A stretch of 64,000 bases of DNA from Haliclona indistincta (taxonomy: Eukaryota > Porifera > Demospongiae > Haplosclerida > Chalinidae), in the NCBI GenBank assembly GCA_964017065.1, contig OZ024792.1, positions 876,092 through 940,091 of the forward strand, read 5' to 3'. Under the pieces are notes generated by a model. The model worked only from the letters and a program-made list of their open reading frames with translations. It had not been told where the DNA came from and made no database searches. Position numbers and translations under genes: made by a program. Of this stretch, positions 26,158 to 41,351 are shown piece after piece. Position 1 is the stretch's first letter; each line of letters opens with the position of its first letter.

Positions 26158-26486
26158 ATTACATAATATGTTGCCTGGTTATCGATGATCATTTTAAACT
26201 GTCACACTGCAAATTTATATACCACTGGATTATGATAGTGACTAGCCGTGCTCACTTTTAATGATGTTCAGTTCCACTTTGAAAGCCAAAGCGGATTCTA
26301 CCACTGTCTTTTGGCGAGTCTGTTGGTTTTAATGAAGTGGTTTCATTGTGAAGTATAACGATTTTGGTTTAGGTTGTAATCACTAGCATTGGTCCTGCTT
26401 GACTGGAGATGACATAGGAGACTTTCGGTATGTTAAAATAATCGTTAGGTGAAATATTGAACAGCCGTGCACAGTACAAACAGTCA

Positions 26487-27455
26487 TGTGAGTTTTGGCT
26501 TTATAGATCTCTCGCTTCTCTCTCTGTATCTGCTGATATGCTAAAGCTATATTCTATAGCTCTTATTTCATGTTTAGGTCTGCTAAAGATGGGATGCTGA
26601 CTTCTTTTGTAACTGATGAGAAGGAAAATATCATTGCACCTAGTCTTTCAGAAAATGAAGAATGTAGGTGTAGCTTGTATTATGAAGAAGCTTAAAAGAC
26701 ATCTTTTATATAGATGAAGAGACAGAAGCTCCTGTAGACAAAGAATTTAAGAATGGAACACTGTGTGATCATGTAGATGGAGCAAACCCGACAAATGTCA
26801 GTGAACCGAAAGATCGCCGAATAAATGCCAAAGGTATGTTACGATGATCAATGGGTATTAGTTCATTCTCAAGTATGAACATGTAGGTACTGCAAACCAT
26901 GGTGAACAGTCAATGTTGACATTTGCTCCACCTATGGAGTATGAGTCTCGTGACAACGTTAGTCCAACTCCAGATACACCAGGCTCTGGAGCCAACTCAC
27001 AAACTGCAAGTCCTATCGCTGAAGATAAAGATCCTAATCCTTTGAAAGAACAAGATTCTGAGATGTTAGGTTGCTCCATCGATGAAAAGGGTCCCTCTTC
27101 AACAATAGACATTGCATCTGACTTGGATGGCAAAAATGGAAAGACATCATCTTTGACACAAGACTCCAAGGCTGCTTCTTGCTCGTTTGAGAATGGGGAT
27201 GGAACAGCTTCACCACAAGATGCCAGTGCTGACCCTAACGAAAATAAATCGTCCTCTCCTGTAGGATTCTGTGCTCAAGGAAGCACTGACGAGAGGAATT
27301 TTCAACCAAATCGCTGCTGTGTTGTATGCGGGTGTGAACTTACTCTACTAATGCCAGTCTGTTGCTGCCAGCAATATGCTTACCGGTGCACATCACCTCA
27401 TACCACTCTGAGCAGTCCTGACAGTTTGAGCAGTACTGATGCTACCTCCATATGA
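26487..27455 (+). CDS. Member D of an unrecognised short charged-protein family
   Basis: Model: exon 1 ends with AT at 26488 before donor GTGAGT; then 26578-26663, 26714-26833 and 26887-27455. The start codon is split AT|G (MSAKDGMLTSFVTDEKEN). Total 777 nt, 258 aa, a multiple of three. Acidic and Ser/Asp-rich, with a Cys-rich C-terminal stretch (CCVVCGCELTLLMPVCCCQQ) comparable to the Cys cluster of member A. The upstream block (TTTCATTGTGAAG, TAATCACTAGCATT) is shared with B and C. No known domain. The Cys cluster could bind metal or be lipidated. Confidence 0.55.
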
Positions 27456-27677
27456 CTATCTATTGATATGCATTTTATGAAACTTCTTAAACTCATTTCG
27501 TTGTGTGATGTATGTATAAAATTATCAGTTGCTATTAGCACTTTCCTATTTCCAAAAATTATAAACTTACCATCAAAAGCAGTCTGCAATGGCCTTTCCA
27601 TTACATGTACAAGGCATAAGGAATGTTGATTAAAAATTAATGAAATTCATCAAAAATGATGACCGGTGACGGTGAGC

Positions 27678-28197
27678 GACGTCATTTGCTGGAGTACGCT
27701 CAGAGCTGTGAGCGCCAGAAACAAAGTAGTACTGCACTGCGCTAAGACTGTATACATCACCACTATTCTAAAAATAGCGATATCTATTTATGAAGAAGCA
27801 CATGGTAATATTGTGAGTTGGTATAGAGTAGGCAACGAGTGTTGAGTTTGGTCATAGAAGACTCCCAGGAGGCCGAGCGGTCTTGAAAATCCTGTAAAGA
27901 GCCATGCAGTGCATTGTTAAAGCGATAGTTGTTATGCCAAGGTAAACCAGTTGAAAAAAAAGTTGTTTTGCTAGAACTACAGTTCTGGACTCCCCGGGAG
28001 CCTCGTGAGAGTCGTTTTTTGAGAAATGGCGGCAACAAACTCGGCATTATTACCTTGCGGCTTCAGCAGTAAATCATCATCCTAGCTTTGCCTTCGGTGA
28101 AAATGTCTGAAAACAATGAAAGGGAATTAAAAAGCGCTTCTAACGAGAGAAACAATGCTGTAGTAGTGATCGCCAAGGTACTCCAGCAAATGACGTC
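27678..28197. mobile_element. Possible MITE, ~520 bp, 20-bp inverted ends
   Basis: GACGTCATTTGCTGGAGTAC at 27678-27697 is an exact reverse complement of 28178-28197. No further symmetry and no clear target duplication. Confidence 0.4.
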
Positions 28198-30504
28198 ATA
28201 ACACGCAGAATTACGCTGCGCTACATTCCTAGATCCTTGCATATTTTCCCTTATGGTGGAAAGGCCTATTTCAATGCCGAAACCCAAAATTTCAAGTATG
28301 TGCCATGAATATTATTATTGCTTTAACAAAGGCGTATTGATTTTTACTCCAGTATGACTACTAGCTAATGTGAATCTCTCCACGGTAAAACTGACACACG
28401 ATCACAACTAAAGTTTTACCAATAAAACAAAGTATTATTAGGCATTAGCCCAATAATTATTTTTGTAGCTGACTACGTGGAACCCCACTCAGCGGACACC
28501 TCTCATCTTTCTACAATGGATACTTACTGAATATAACCCACATAATGTATAATAAACCCCTGACCAGAGGACACCCTCTCTATAATGGACAATAATAATT
28601 ATTTGATGTCTGGGTTCCGTCGCACTAAGTACATATCAAGCCAGGGGATCATCTGGTGGTCTACTGAGTACATATCAAGCCAGGGGATCATCTGGTGGTC
28701 TACTGAGTACAGGCTCGCCCCAATCTTGCTTGAAGTTTACCTACAGCTGTCCAAGAGAAACCATGCTACCATGCTTTAGGCACTCAATAGCTAGGGACTA
28801 TACAACTCTATGAATATTAATTACTTTACACTTCCTTTTTAGAGCTGGCTACTACAGTGAAGCAAGCTTTTAAGCTTGTGGTTTGATACAGTGTACACTA
28901 TGTACCACTGACATACAGGCAGTGCCAAACTTTGTGATTATACAAGAAATAGTATGTACAAATCCTTCTCCACTGTAACCTTTTAAGATTTTTGTGTATT
29001 AGTTACTGATGCTATTGTGACTGGTAGTAAATTTTTGTCAAATACCTGTAGCCTAATGAATAATGCCTAATAATAATTATTAGCTCTTTCACAACCGATA
29101 GCCAGACACCTGCTATGCAGCACTCATGCTTAGTATTGTAGCTACACTGACCAGCTTTAGCAGTGGCACATGTACATTGTAGTAGATTGTGCAAACCGTA
29201 TCAAAACCACAACCGTTCCCAGACCACATTTACTGGCAACTTGCTGATTCCACAGCGATTGCGCGCGTATTAACTGCTCCGCCGGTCAACTTACGCTGAC
29301 TGAGAGCTTCCGGGTTCCGGCCACTGCATTGCCGCAGTACTATGCCGACCGGCTCAGTCGAAACCTCAGTACACTGACTTGATGCAGCTAGCTCAGTACT
29401 AAGCTTGCATGCACTGTGACAATGCAGTTTGCAGGGAACGTTTTGCCCCACAAAGGGAATTGTCTTCACTCAGTCTCTAGTGAATGATCGCCTGGCGTGC
29501 ATAAATGTCTACTCAAGTCAGCCCACGGCAGTACATGATAACTGCCTTAAAACCCATGACCTCTTAGACTGAGTCACGCTATGCAGCATGCATGCAGTGT
29601 CAAGCTAAGGCTATATAATTTATCCATGCAGTGGTTACTCACCTAAGTCTTTCAGTCTACAGAAGTTCGGCATGGCTAGCTTGCATGCAGGCTCACTGTT
29701 GAAGCAGTTGGCACAGATGATATCTCTCCGTGTTCAGCAGTCTGCAGATAATCAAAATTTTATTCACGTGATAATAATATTATACTAGTCCACAATGTAT
29801 TATTCATAGTAGACTATACTGTACTGGCTCCGTAGTACGGTATAATAATACCTGGTTGTCACAACACATACCGTAGTTCGTGTCAAACAACTAGGCTAAC
29901 AACAATTTTCACAGAGTACTATAATAGGCACTCTTGTGTGCTAAACTGTATACTTAGGTAAAATTTAATATAGGCTAGGATATGTTCCTGAGTTTGAGAA
30001 GAGAGAGATTTGATGAGAGTTATTAGCCTGAGGGAGAAGAGATCGAGTTTCAGAACTTGATATTGAAGAAGAGTAAAAGAAAAGTTCTGCAAAGCGAGAA
30101 GTGAGAAATGCAAGGACAGATGAGAGTTAAGAGCTGATCTTAGGTTTGCTTACATGTACATTTTCTTCTATTATAATTATGGGCATTGTTAATGTCAGTG
30201 AGCTAGACCAGGAGCCTATAGGTCGTGAGTTATCAATTGTTGGGTAGACCAAGAAGAAACTGAAAAGGTATTAAGGTTAAAGATAAGATTGAGAGCACTG
30301 ATTGAGTGTTGATAAAGGATAATTCGCGTCAGAGTGCTGACCAAAAGAACATCCCTGGCGCTGTTTAGGTATTATAATTATTTTACTACTCCCAATGCAG
30401 GATGTATTTAAAAACACAGAATAATTGTGCCTGCAGTGGTGAAGCTGTTGGTTTGCTAGCTCACCACGCCCAAATCACTTTTAGTCAGTATTATAACTGA
30501 TCAG
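28198..30504. other. Intergenic, 2.3 kb
   Basis: No gene supported. 28627-28706 contains two copies of a ~39-bp repeat (GTACATATCAAGCCAGGGGA and following). The rest is AT-rich. Confidence 0.5.
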
Positions 30505-30885
30505 ATGCAACGACTAACAGTGATCGGTCGACTTGTACCAAGAACAAGAACATCAGGACGACCGGTGAGCTGGACTGCACCGTCGACCCAGGAGGAGCCT
30601 GCAAAAGCCGGCGAAACATCTCACATATCCTCATCTGTGCCGGTGTCTCGGCGGATCAAGCCCTCGCCCTCATTAGCCACCGCTAGCAGTCCTAGGCCAA
30701 GCTCCCTGCAGCTGTACAATCCATCTTCTCCTACTCACAAACGTCGGAGCGGCTCGTTGTATCTCTTTAATACACAAAAATATTGTGGGGAATTCGAACC
30801 TTCACATAAAAGGGCTAGTACCTTCAGTACTGATTCGAATGACGTGCAGTTGGATTCTTTTGAAGCACAGCAAGCTAGCTATTGA
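30505..30885 (+). CDS. Hypothetical 126-aa Ser/Pro/Arg-rich protein (F)
   Basis: Uninterrupted frame from ATG (MQRLTVIGRLVPRTRTSG) to TGA. Low-complexity: SSVPVSRRIKPSPSL, TASSPRPSSLQL, then SPTHKRRSGSLYLF, which resembles a basophilic kinase substrate site. It lies tail to tail with the MAGUK at 31143, 257 bp away. No recognised domain. Earlier exons may be missing. Confidence 0.4.
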   Translation: MQRLTVIGRLVPRTRTSGRPVSWTAPSTQEEPAKAGETSHISSSVPVSRRIKPSPSLATASSPRPSSLQLYNPSSPTHKRRSGSLYLFNTQKYCGEFEPSHKRASTFSTDSNDVQLDSFEAQQASY

Positions 30886-31142
30886 CTCTTGACATTACTG
30901 TTACTAGTAGTAATGCTGAAGAGACACTGTACTGTAATTGATGTCATTAATACTTTTTGTGCTATCATAGTTGGTGCAATCATGCGATGTCGAGCGTCAA
31001 GTACAGGCTGTTTTCAGCTGAGATGACTTAATTTGCTGAAATCATGATCAGATTTGCGCTGTGTCATTGTTTGTATAACTATCAAAATAGTCTAAATTCA
31101 TAGCATAGTACATACCATCATCAATAATGATGATGCATTAAT

Positions 31143-33792
<2,650 letters not shown>

Positions 33793-35477
33793 GATCGGTC
33801 GAGGCGTCGTTGTGTTGGTTGTGGGGTACCGGGTGTGGCGGCGGAAGCTAGCAACGCTAATGTGATTCATGCATGATCGGAATGTGATCGCTGCCTGGGC
33901 GGACAGAAGGGCCGTGTGTGTTGTTTTGGTGTCGCCCATCTCATACAGCCGATCTCTCCTTATTCAACTCACCAGCAAGAAAGGGAAAGAGAGGAGAAGA
34001 GAGAAGAACTCGATCCTTCAAAGTGTAAGCCATTATTGTACTCCTGCTGCCAACTAGCTCAGGTCTCGTGCCAAGTACTGTAACCGATAGCAACAAGGCG
34101 GCCCGTGGCTATATTAGTGGTTTGTTGGCTGACCGCCCCTCTTCCGTTTGCTGTTAGAGGAGCAAGATCTGTTAGATCTGAGCAGCAGTGTGAAGTGTGC
34201 GATAAGCACATCTCTCTTCACACCATTGTGCTAACTGCGATCATTGTGGCGATATATCATCGCTTAGCTAATGTTATGGCTTTGCAGGCATTCTTCCAGC
34301 ACCTGCAATGGCTCATTATCATCCTAGTCATGAACACAAGTCTAGCTGAGGTTTCCCCATGTGTGTGTGTCATGTTTTGAACCACCATACACTGTGTGTA
34401 TGTGGGAGAGCATGCTATAGAAACATTATCATGATATTGTGTTGGAATGTGCAGCAGAATCCATTCAAGTTCGGAGGGATTGTTTTTATAGGTTTGCCTT
34501 CATCATAGTAATTCCTCTCAATAGTGACCTCCAACATGCATCTTCTCTGTCATTATGTTGTTGGTCTGTAGACCCACATGAATTCCTGTCGCTACACTTA
34601 GTAGCACTCTAGCAGCTGTCAACAGACTAGCATTAGTTGATCTATGCTGTTTCGTGTGTGCATCCACACTAGCGCTAAAGATTCAACCGTGTTGGTTACT
34701 AGCTTCTAGCCAGTTGTGTGAACTGGTTTGTGTAACAGTCATTCCTCCTTGGCTTTGATAGTGACATTCTGTGGGGCAACTAGACAGTGCAAAGTATCAT
34801 TGCTCTGCTAGTACTTTGTGGGCCGACTAGACAGTCTCCATCTAGTCACTATCTGGTTTGAATGTTTGTTTTTAGCAGCAGCACTTGTTTGTATGCTGTG
34901 GGTCATTTGGTTTACATAATATTAGACCGATTTACATCTAATGTGATGTTGAGCCTATTATTAGCACTAGCAATGGTGTGTGTGTGTTGACTGTGGTCCG
35001 GTCTCCCATAGCAACACATGTTAGTGGTGTGCATTGATTGGTGTCAATGACATTGCTAGGCTACCCACAGGAATTCATCTCTTGCCTTTTATAGACAATT
35101 TGAGTGGTTGATATTAAGTTAATTGGTTGAGTGCTGAAACTAATGGGTTGTAAAGAGTACAGATGGTTAAATAATAATTTGTAATTTAGTGCGTTTGTGT
35201 ACTCAAGTGGAATTGCCTTGGTCATGGGCAAGCGGGACTGGTTCAGATCCCAGGGAAGTCAGTGGCGGCTTATAGAATGAAGCAGGCAGCTGAAAAGGAA
35301 TTTTTGCATGTTTGAGCATGCTACTCTTGCTCATTGAGTGAGATCTAGTGATATAGCAGCATATGTTGTTTACAAAAAGGCTTTGAGAGGCTTTAAAAGG
35401 CTTTACACTTCCTTCATCCCCACCTATCTGTGCCTTCTCCATTGCAGTTGCTGTGCTGAGCAAGCTAGCTGAGAGAA
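33793..35477. promoter_or_regulatory. Shared 5' region of two divergent MAGUK genes
   Basis: 1.7 kb between the two start codons, with no coding signal I trust. Must contain both promoters and probably 5' UTR exons. Confidence 0.5.
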
Positions 35478-36029
35478 ATGGAGGTGAATCACAAGTCACC
35501 CGATCAAGATAGCAAAGTAACAGATATTAGAGGTAAGAAGAATGAGAGGTCTAGTATTTGACTTATTCTTTTCTTTCTCCAGCTACATTTTCTGTGCTGC
35601 AGTCAGCACTAAATGAGCTCAGAAGTGAACAATTCACGCGTGATGAAGACATTGATTTCTTGTGTGGGTTTGCTAAGAACATGGGGAAGCTGCTTGAGGT
35701 GAATGATCGCGTAGCACTGTCTCAGGAGTTTGACCAGCCAGAGGGAAGCGCAATTGATGTTACGAATGAGGTAAAGAGAGGGTGCCATTGCTGGTCTTGT
35801 TATGCTGTTCTGTCCTCTTAGATGCAAGCTCACTCACCTTGCAAGGACAGGGATGAGAATGAACTGCTCACTCTCTTGAAGAAACCACATCTTCAAGTAA
35901 GCTACCTGCTCCCATGTCTTGACTAGCACATCATGTTCCCTCCCTCTGTTCCACTTGCCCCCCCTCTCTCTCACACACACTCACTCTCTCTCCCTCTCCC
36001 TCTCTCTCTCTCTCCCTCTCCCTCTCCCT

Positions 36030-36076
<47 letters not shown>

Positions 36077-36605
36077 TCACTCACTCACTCTCTCCCTCTC
36101 TCTCTCTCAGAATCTCTTACTGGTGCATGACAAGGTCCGCACTCGTACTTACGAGACACCTCTCCCAGCGTTTGACCCCACCTACCATCCTAAGACTAAC
36201 TATAATCATCGTCGCAGGAACCCATCCGCTCCGGACGTGCGTACAGTTGGTCTACACAAGGACGCCAATGAAACCTTGGTCAGTATAACAACCACTACTA
36301 TGCTTCATGAGTGTGCTGTAGACAGTCTTGCTGCATAATAACACTGAGAATACAATTTGTGGCTGTTTTATAAAGTGGTGTCTACACTCCACTGTTGTTG
36401 AAAATCCTTGTGTCTAGCTATAGTTAAGGAATTTTTCTTCGTCTCTCTGAATTCTGTTATCTTACTGTTTCTTTGTCTCTGTGTAGGGTATTACACTAAA
36501 GGTGGTTGGGAACAGGTTGGTAATAGCTCGTATATTATATGGTGGTCTTATCTATCGTCAAGGTAAGGAAGAGACTGCTTGTTGTAACTCTAGCTCTTCT
36601 ATCAT

Positions 36606-36697
<92 letters not shown>

Positions 36698-39600
36698 CCT
36701 CTCTCTCAGGACTACTCCAGGTTGGTGATCGTATCATAGAGGTTAACAATGAACCTGTAGACAATATGACTCCATCAGATTTACAATCTCTGCTTGTGAG
36801 TACCATAAATACTCTAATTAGTTGTATGAGAATAATTATTATTGAAACTCACTTTCTGCAGAAACATAGTTCAGGTTCAATAGTGATCAAGGTGGAGCCT
36901 GGTCAGAAGGAGTCTGCTGGAAGCACTGATGTACGTCTGTGTGTGACCTAGCTGCTGTACTGTGCTGATCCTCTCCTCTATAGATGTATGTGAAGACACA
37001 CTTCGACTACATTCCTCGTCATGATCTCCTCATACCTTCACAAGACGTTGGACTACCCTTCAAGAAGGGAGATGTCTTGAGAGTGCTCAATCAAGATGAT
37101 AGCTTCTGGTGGCAGGTACCACTCCCTCATTCTCTCTACTTCCCTTCTTTACCATTATAGTGGGTAATTTTGGCGGGAGAAAATTTGAATTATAGAGCTT
37201 TCGGGAAAAAAAACTGCATGAACTAGGCACCAGACTTCAAAATTAAATCTAGTCTGAAGCACAAAATTTTGACCCTCCAAAATTAAATTTTATTAAGTTG
37301 CCCTCTCCTTTCTTCCATTATCATTCTTCTCTCTCACGTATTCGTTCTCTCATTCCCTCAGGCGGTGAAGCATGATGCCAACCAAACAGCTGGTCTGGTT
37401 CCCAGTCTGATGCTGGAGGAAAGGTGAGCAATGCATTAGCTTGATGTGCAATATAAAATAGTTAACATCTTTTTTATGTGGCAGTGATGGGGATTATTAG
37501 AAAAAAGTATTTATGGGTTTGGTATCGTATTTTTAGAACACTTCAACAGCGTCGAATAAACAGAATTTTATTTGTGCAACTATAGAACCACCACTATTAA
37601 TAATTATTTTGAGTTTTGATAAATAGATATGTTGCATTCACAGTTGAACAATACTTTCGCCAGTTATTTTATAATTTTCTCTGATACAGACGAAGAGCGT
37701 TCAACACTATGGATGGACGAGTGGCAGTAGGTGAGCATAGAGCAACAAATAATGATCTTATGAGCAGGTGAAATGACTTGTCTCCTTCTCTTAGGCTGCA
37801 TGGGACAGAAGAAAGCAAAGAAGAAGATCATCTATTCATCGCACCATTGTGGAGGTATGATTGATTACTGGCATCTTTGTCAGTCTGTCGGCAGCATACT
37901 TGTTGCATTTTCAAGATAGAAAATTTACGCTATTGTGCGAGAAAGCAAAATAAATTGCTACCTATTTTTTTACACTAAATCATGGTATTCGCTGATCAAA
38001 TTTCTTGAATAGCAGAAAAAAATTCCCTCTCCCACTACACTATTTGTCTATCATCTATTTTTGTACTATAATCTTATACAATTTTATGTACATGTTATCT
38101 ATTTTTGTTCTATAATCTTATACAATTTTATATACATATACATTTTTCTGTCTCTCAGAGTTCGAGTGCTATGACATGTTGCTTTACGAACCTGTTGTGC
38201 TAGTTGATGACTTCCAATTCAAGACACTCGTTTTGATTGGTCAGTTGCAGTCACATGACAACACAGGCACGTAGTATCGTGTTGTGTTACCCATCACAGG
38301 TGCTCCTAATATTGGTAGGCGGAGTCTGAAGACACGACTCATTGGTGAATATCCCGACAAATACGCTGACGTGATGGGACGTAAGTATAGATCTTACTAC
38401 AATTGCGTGTTGATCAATAGAAATTATCGTGTGTTTTTTGTTTTTTTTCAGTAGCGTTGAGCTTCTTCTAGTGTTTTATATGTGTGTATCTGTGACCACA
38501 GTTGCATACAATGCCCCTCTGTGGAAGGGACCTCCCTCCCATAGCTCCATTTCCCTCCCAAGAAGCATGTTTAGAAAGTTTATTTTGGTTATTTGGTTTC
38601 CAAAGATAACCTCAAAACCACTCTCAGAGGACTTACAATTGAAAACATTTCCTGGGCTATACCCCAGATCATAGATATTATATACTACGTAACCGGGATT
38701 GGCAACGAGTCACGTGCGCCAATTGCCACTGTACATTAGCCTGCGTGCCATCAGTGTTGCGCCGTGAGTGGGCGGTAGGCGAGAGGTCAAGAAGATGTTG
38801 CTGCCTCGAGAGAACGCTCTGTTGTGAAAGGTGGGCTCAAGTGGATACTAGTGTGTTGTTACAGTCACTAGCAGGCTACTATATAGTGTTTAGCGCTCGT
38901 TCTGAGTCCCGGTGTTGCGATACACGGAGTTTGTGTTCTTTGTCGTTCTTCAGAGACTTTGTGGGCGTCTAGGTCCACGGTAGTCGAGCTCACAGCCCCA
39001 ATTGTAGCTTCTGTTCATTGCTGGTTCATTTGCTCATGGAACTGAAGGGCATTTAGGTAGCAAAGCTGCTTCTATGTCGCTTGATTCATTGTGTAACTGT
39101 GTATTTACCAGGAGTAGTTTGTGGGCGCATAACGCCTTTCTGTCATCGCCTGTATTGGCTATAAAGCGTTTAAATTGTAGGATAAGCATGTAGAAATGGA
39201 ACTGGATAGTTAAGAACTTTGTGCAAGCTTTTAAACTCGAATTCTAAACATGAATATTGTACTCATTTCATAGTGCTAGAACAGGTCACTGGAAGATTCT
39301 CCATCAGCAGGATTGTCCGAGAGAGACGAAGATACATTCAGATGTTCATTGTTTTTGTTCCTCGTTGTTTTCATTGTTGTATTCTATTCTCTGTATAATC
39401 TACAATGGTTTATACACTGACAAACAACAAAGAATTGGTAGAAGAAATGGGCAATATACTGGTGGGCGGGGCTTCGTGCAGACTTCCCGCGCAACAAGGA
39501 TGGCACGCAATAATGGGCAAATTTTTGCTCGTTGCCAATCCCGGTTACGTAGTATATAATATCTATGCCCAGATCAACCTTTCACACTTTGGAAAGGTTT

Positions 39601-40669
39601 CCCCTTTAAAAATGCAATTCTATAGGAAACCCTTTGCCTAGAATCTGTAGTTGGTACCATTGGGATTAACTGCTATTGTCAATAGTCCTATGATATGACC
39701 CTTTGGGTTATTCCTTCATTTCAGTTTCCATGTACTTGCTTCAAAACAACTTTGGAATTTAAACCTCAAAATACTTTACAAAATGCTGTTCTTTCTTTCT
39801 CATGTGATCTTTTCTTTCTTCTTCAGATACCACTCGTGATATTCGTAGCGAGGAGGATCGCAGGAACTACCACTTTGTTCCTGAAGACGAGATGAGAGCA
39901 GACATCATACAGCACAAGTTCATTGAATTCGGGAAGCACCGCGGTACGACAGAGTCCGGCAAGGTGGTGCAACACCTCTACGGCATCAAGAGTGCCTCAG
40001 TTGCTGAGGTAGTCAATGACGGATACGTGTGCATCCTGGATGTCCACCCACAGGTGAGGGAACATTTGAAAAATGAGTTTGCCCCAGTATGCACATCCTG
40101 TTGCGTAATACCTGAAGTGTATACATCCTAGGTCAAAGATCAAATGTAGATGCAGCCATTTCCATGCCTAAAAATACCTTGAAGTCTAACTTGTTAATTC
40201 AATTTCAAATACAGACATTACTGTCTTTGATCATGGTGTAAACTTGTTAAAATTCTTCTGTTGCTGCCAGTTTTTGATAAAGTGCTTCCTCTCTAGGCAT
40301 TGAAGCACTTGAGGACTGCTCAGTTCTGTCCTCTTGTGGTGTTCATCAAGGCAGCTAATGCCGATGGAGTCAGGAGACTACATCACTCAGCTCGCGTGGA
40401 CGCTCCCGGCGGCTTCACACAACTCAGCGTGAGTAGACACATCCTTATTAGGAAAAATGATAATGATCAAGGATGTTACTTAATGTTACTTAGCTGTAAA
40501 TAACTGCTTGCTAATGCATTATCTCTCTCTCTCCCTCTCTCTCCCTCCCTCCCTCCCTCCCTCCCTCCCTCTCTCTCTCTCTCTCCCTCCCTCCCTCTCT
40601 CTCTCTCTCTCTCCCTCCCTCCCTCCCTCCCTCCCTCCCTCCCTCCCTCCCTCCCTCCCTCCCTCCCTC

Positions 40670-40717
<48 letters not shown>

Positions 40718-40916
40718 CCTCTCTCTCTCTCCCTCTCAGAATGAGGATTTTATCAAATGTTTCCAGGAGTCAGCTCGTATTGAGGAGATGTATGGTCACT
40801 TGTTTGACCACACTATAGTTAATGAGAATATCGATGTAGCTTATGAGAACCTTCTCTCTACGATCCGTCTCGTGTCTCAGGGAAAGCGTTGGGTTCCATC
40901 CAGCTGGGTCATATAA
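35478..40916 (+). CDS. MAGUK p55/MPP-family scaffold, second gene
   Basis: Sixteen exons: 35478-35532, 35583-35770, 35822-35896, 36111-36278, 36487-36562, 36710-36795, 36862-36930, 36984-37115, 37362-37423, 37690-37730, 37795-37854, 38159-38239, 38300-38380, 39827-40053, 40297-40428, 40740-40916; 1710 nt, 569 aa. The N-terminus has weak L27-like sequence (DEDIDFLCGFAKNMGKLLE). Then PDZ (VIARILYGGLIYRQG, VGDRIIEVNNEPV), SH3 (VKTHFDYIPRHD, DDSFWWQAV, GLVPSLM), basic HOOK (QKKAKKK) and GK domain (LIGAPNIGRRSLKTRLI, HTTRDIRSEEDRRNYHF), ending WVPSSWVI. It is divergent from the neighbour at 31-34 kb, so this is an old pair. Intron 13 holds a TIR element; three acceptors follow CT-repeat tracts. 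Confidence 0.93.
35960..36110. repeat. CT/CCCT microsatellite before MAGUK exon 4
   Basis: Runs to the CAG of the acceptor. A similar CT tract at 36606-36709 precedes exon 6. Confidence 0.95.
38671..39566. mobile_element. Non-autonomous TIR element in MAGUK intron 13
   Basis: 39-bp terminal inverted repeats (ATAGATATTATATACTACGT, then AACCGGGATTGGCAACGAG), exact by eye at 38671-38709 and 39528-39566. CCCAGAT(C) flanks both sides, a 7-8 bp target duplication that would fit hAT. No transposase inside. Confidence 0.8.
40521..40738. repeat. CT/CCCT microsatellite before MAGUK exon 16
   Basis: Pure pyrimidine tract of ~218 bp ending in the CAG of the acceptor. Confidence 0.95.
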
Positions 40917-41351
40917 CCACACCCATTCTTCCCTGCCCACTACCAACTTCAACTATATAGCCCACATATAGGACCATCCAGTCATCTGATAGCTAATATA
41001 TATTTGTTTCCTTGTCCGCTATGGTGTGATTGTCATCAAAATAACTATTATTTCGTCGTATTTTTTAATTCACTATAGATATTATAACATTATTTCAATG
41101 CTGTGCAAATTTGAAATGCGTCCTGCTTAAAGCAGTTCTGATCAAATAACACGGCTGTTGTGCTATGCGTAATATAGTCGTTACATCATCCGTCAAAAGT
41201 TAATGATATACATTGAATAGTTGATTAAGAGATACATCCGTAAACAAGATAGTTGTGACAGCTGATCAACACACGTTGAGATTGAGAAAAGGAAGGACTA
41301 TGCTGATATTTTGAAAAAATGCTTTGTTATAATTTCGTTATATTAAGCTCA
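40917..41351. other. Convergent 3' flank
   Basis: Tail-to-tail space between the second MAGUK and IgR1; AT-rich, no gene. Confidence 0.6.

Noticed and set aside
34105..34380. 91-aa open frame with hydrophobic segment between the MAGUKs
   Set aside because: No homology recognised, no splice or start context; length is within chance.
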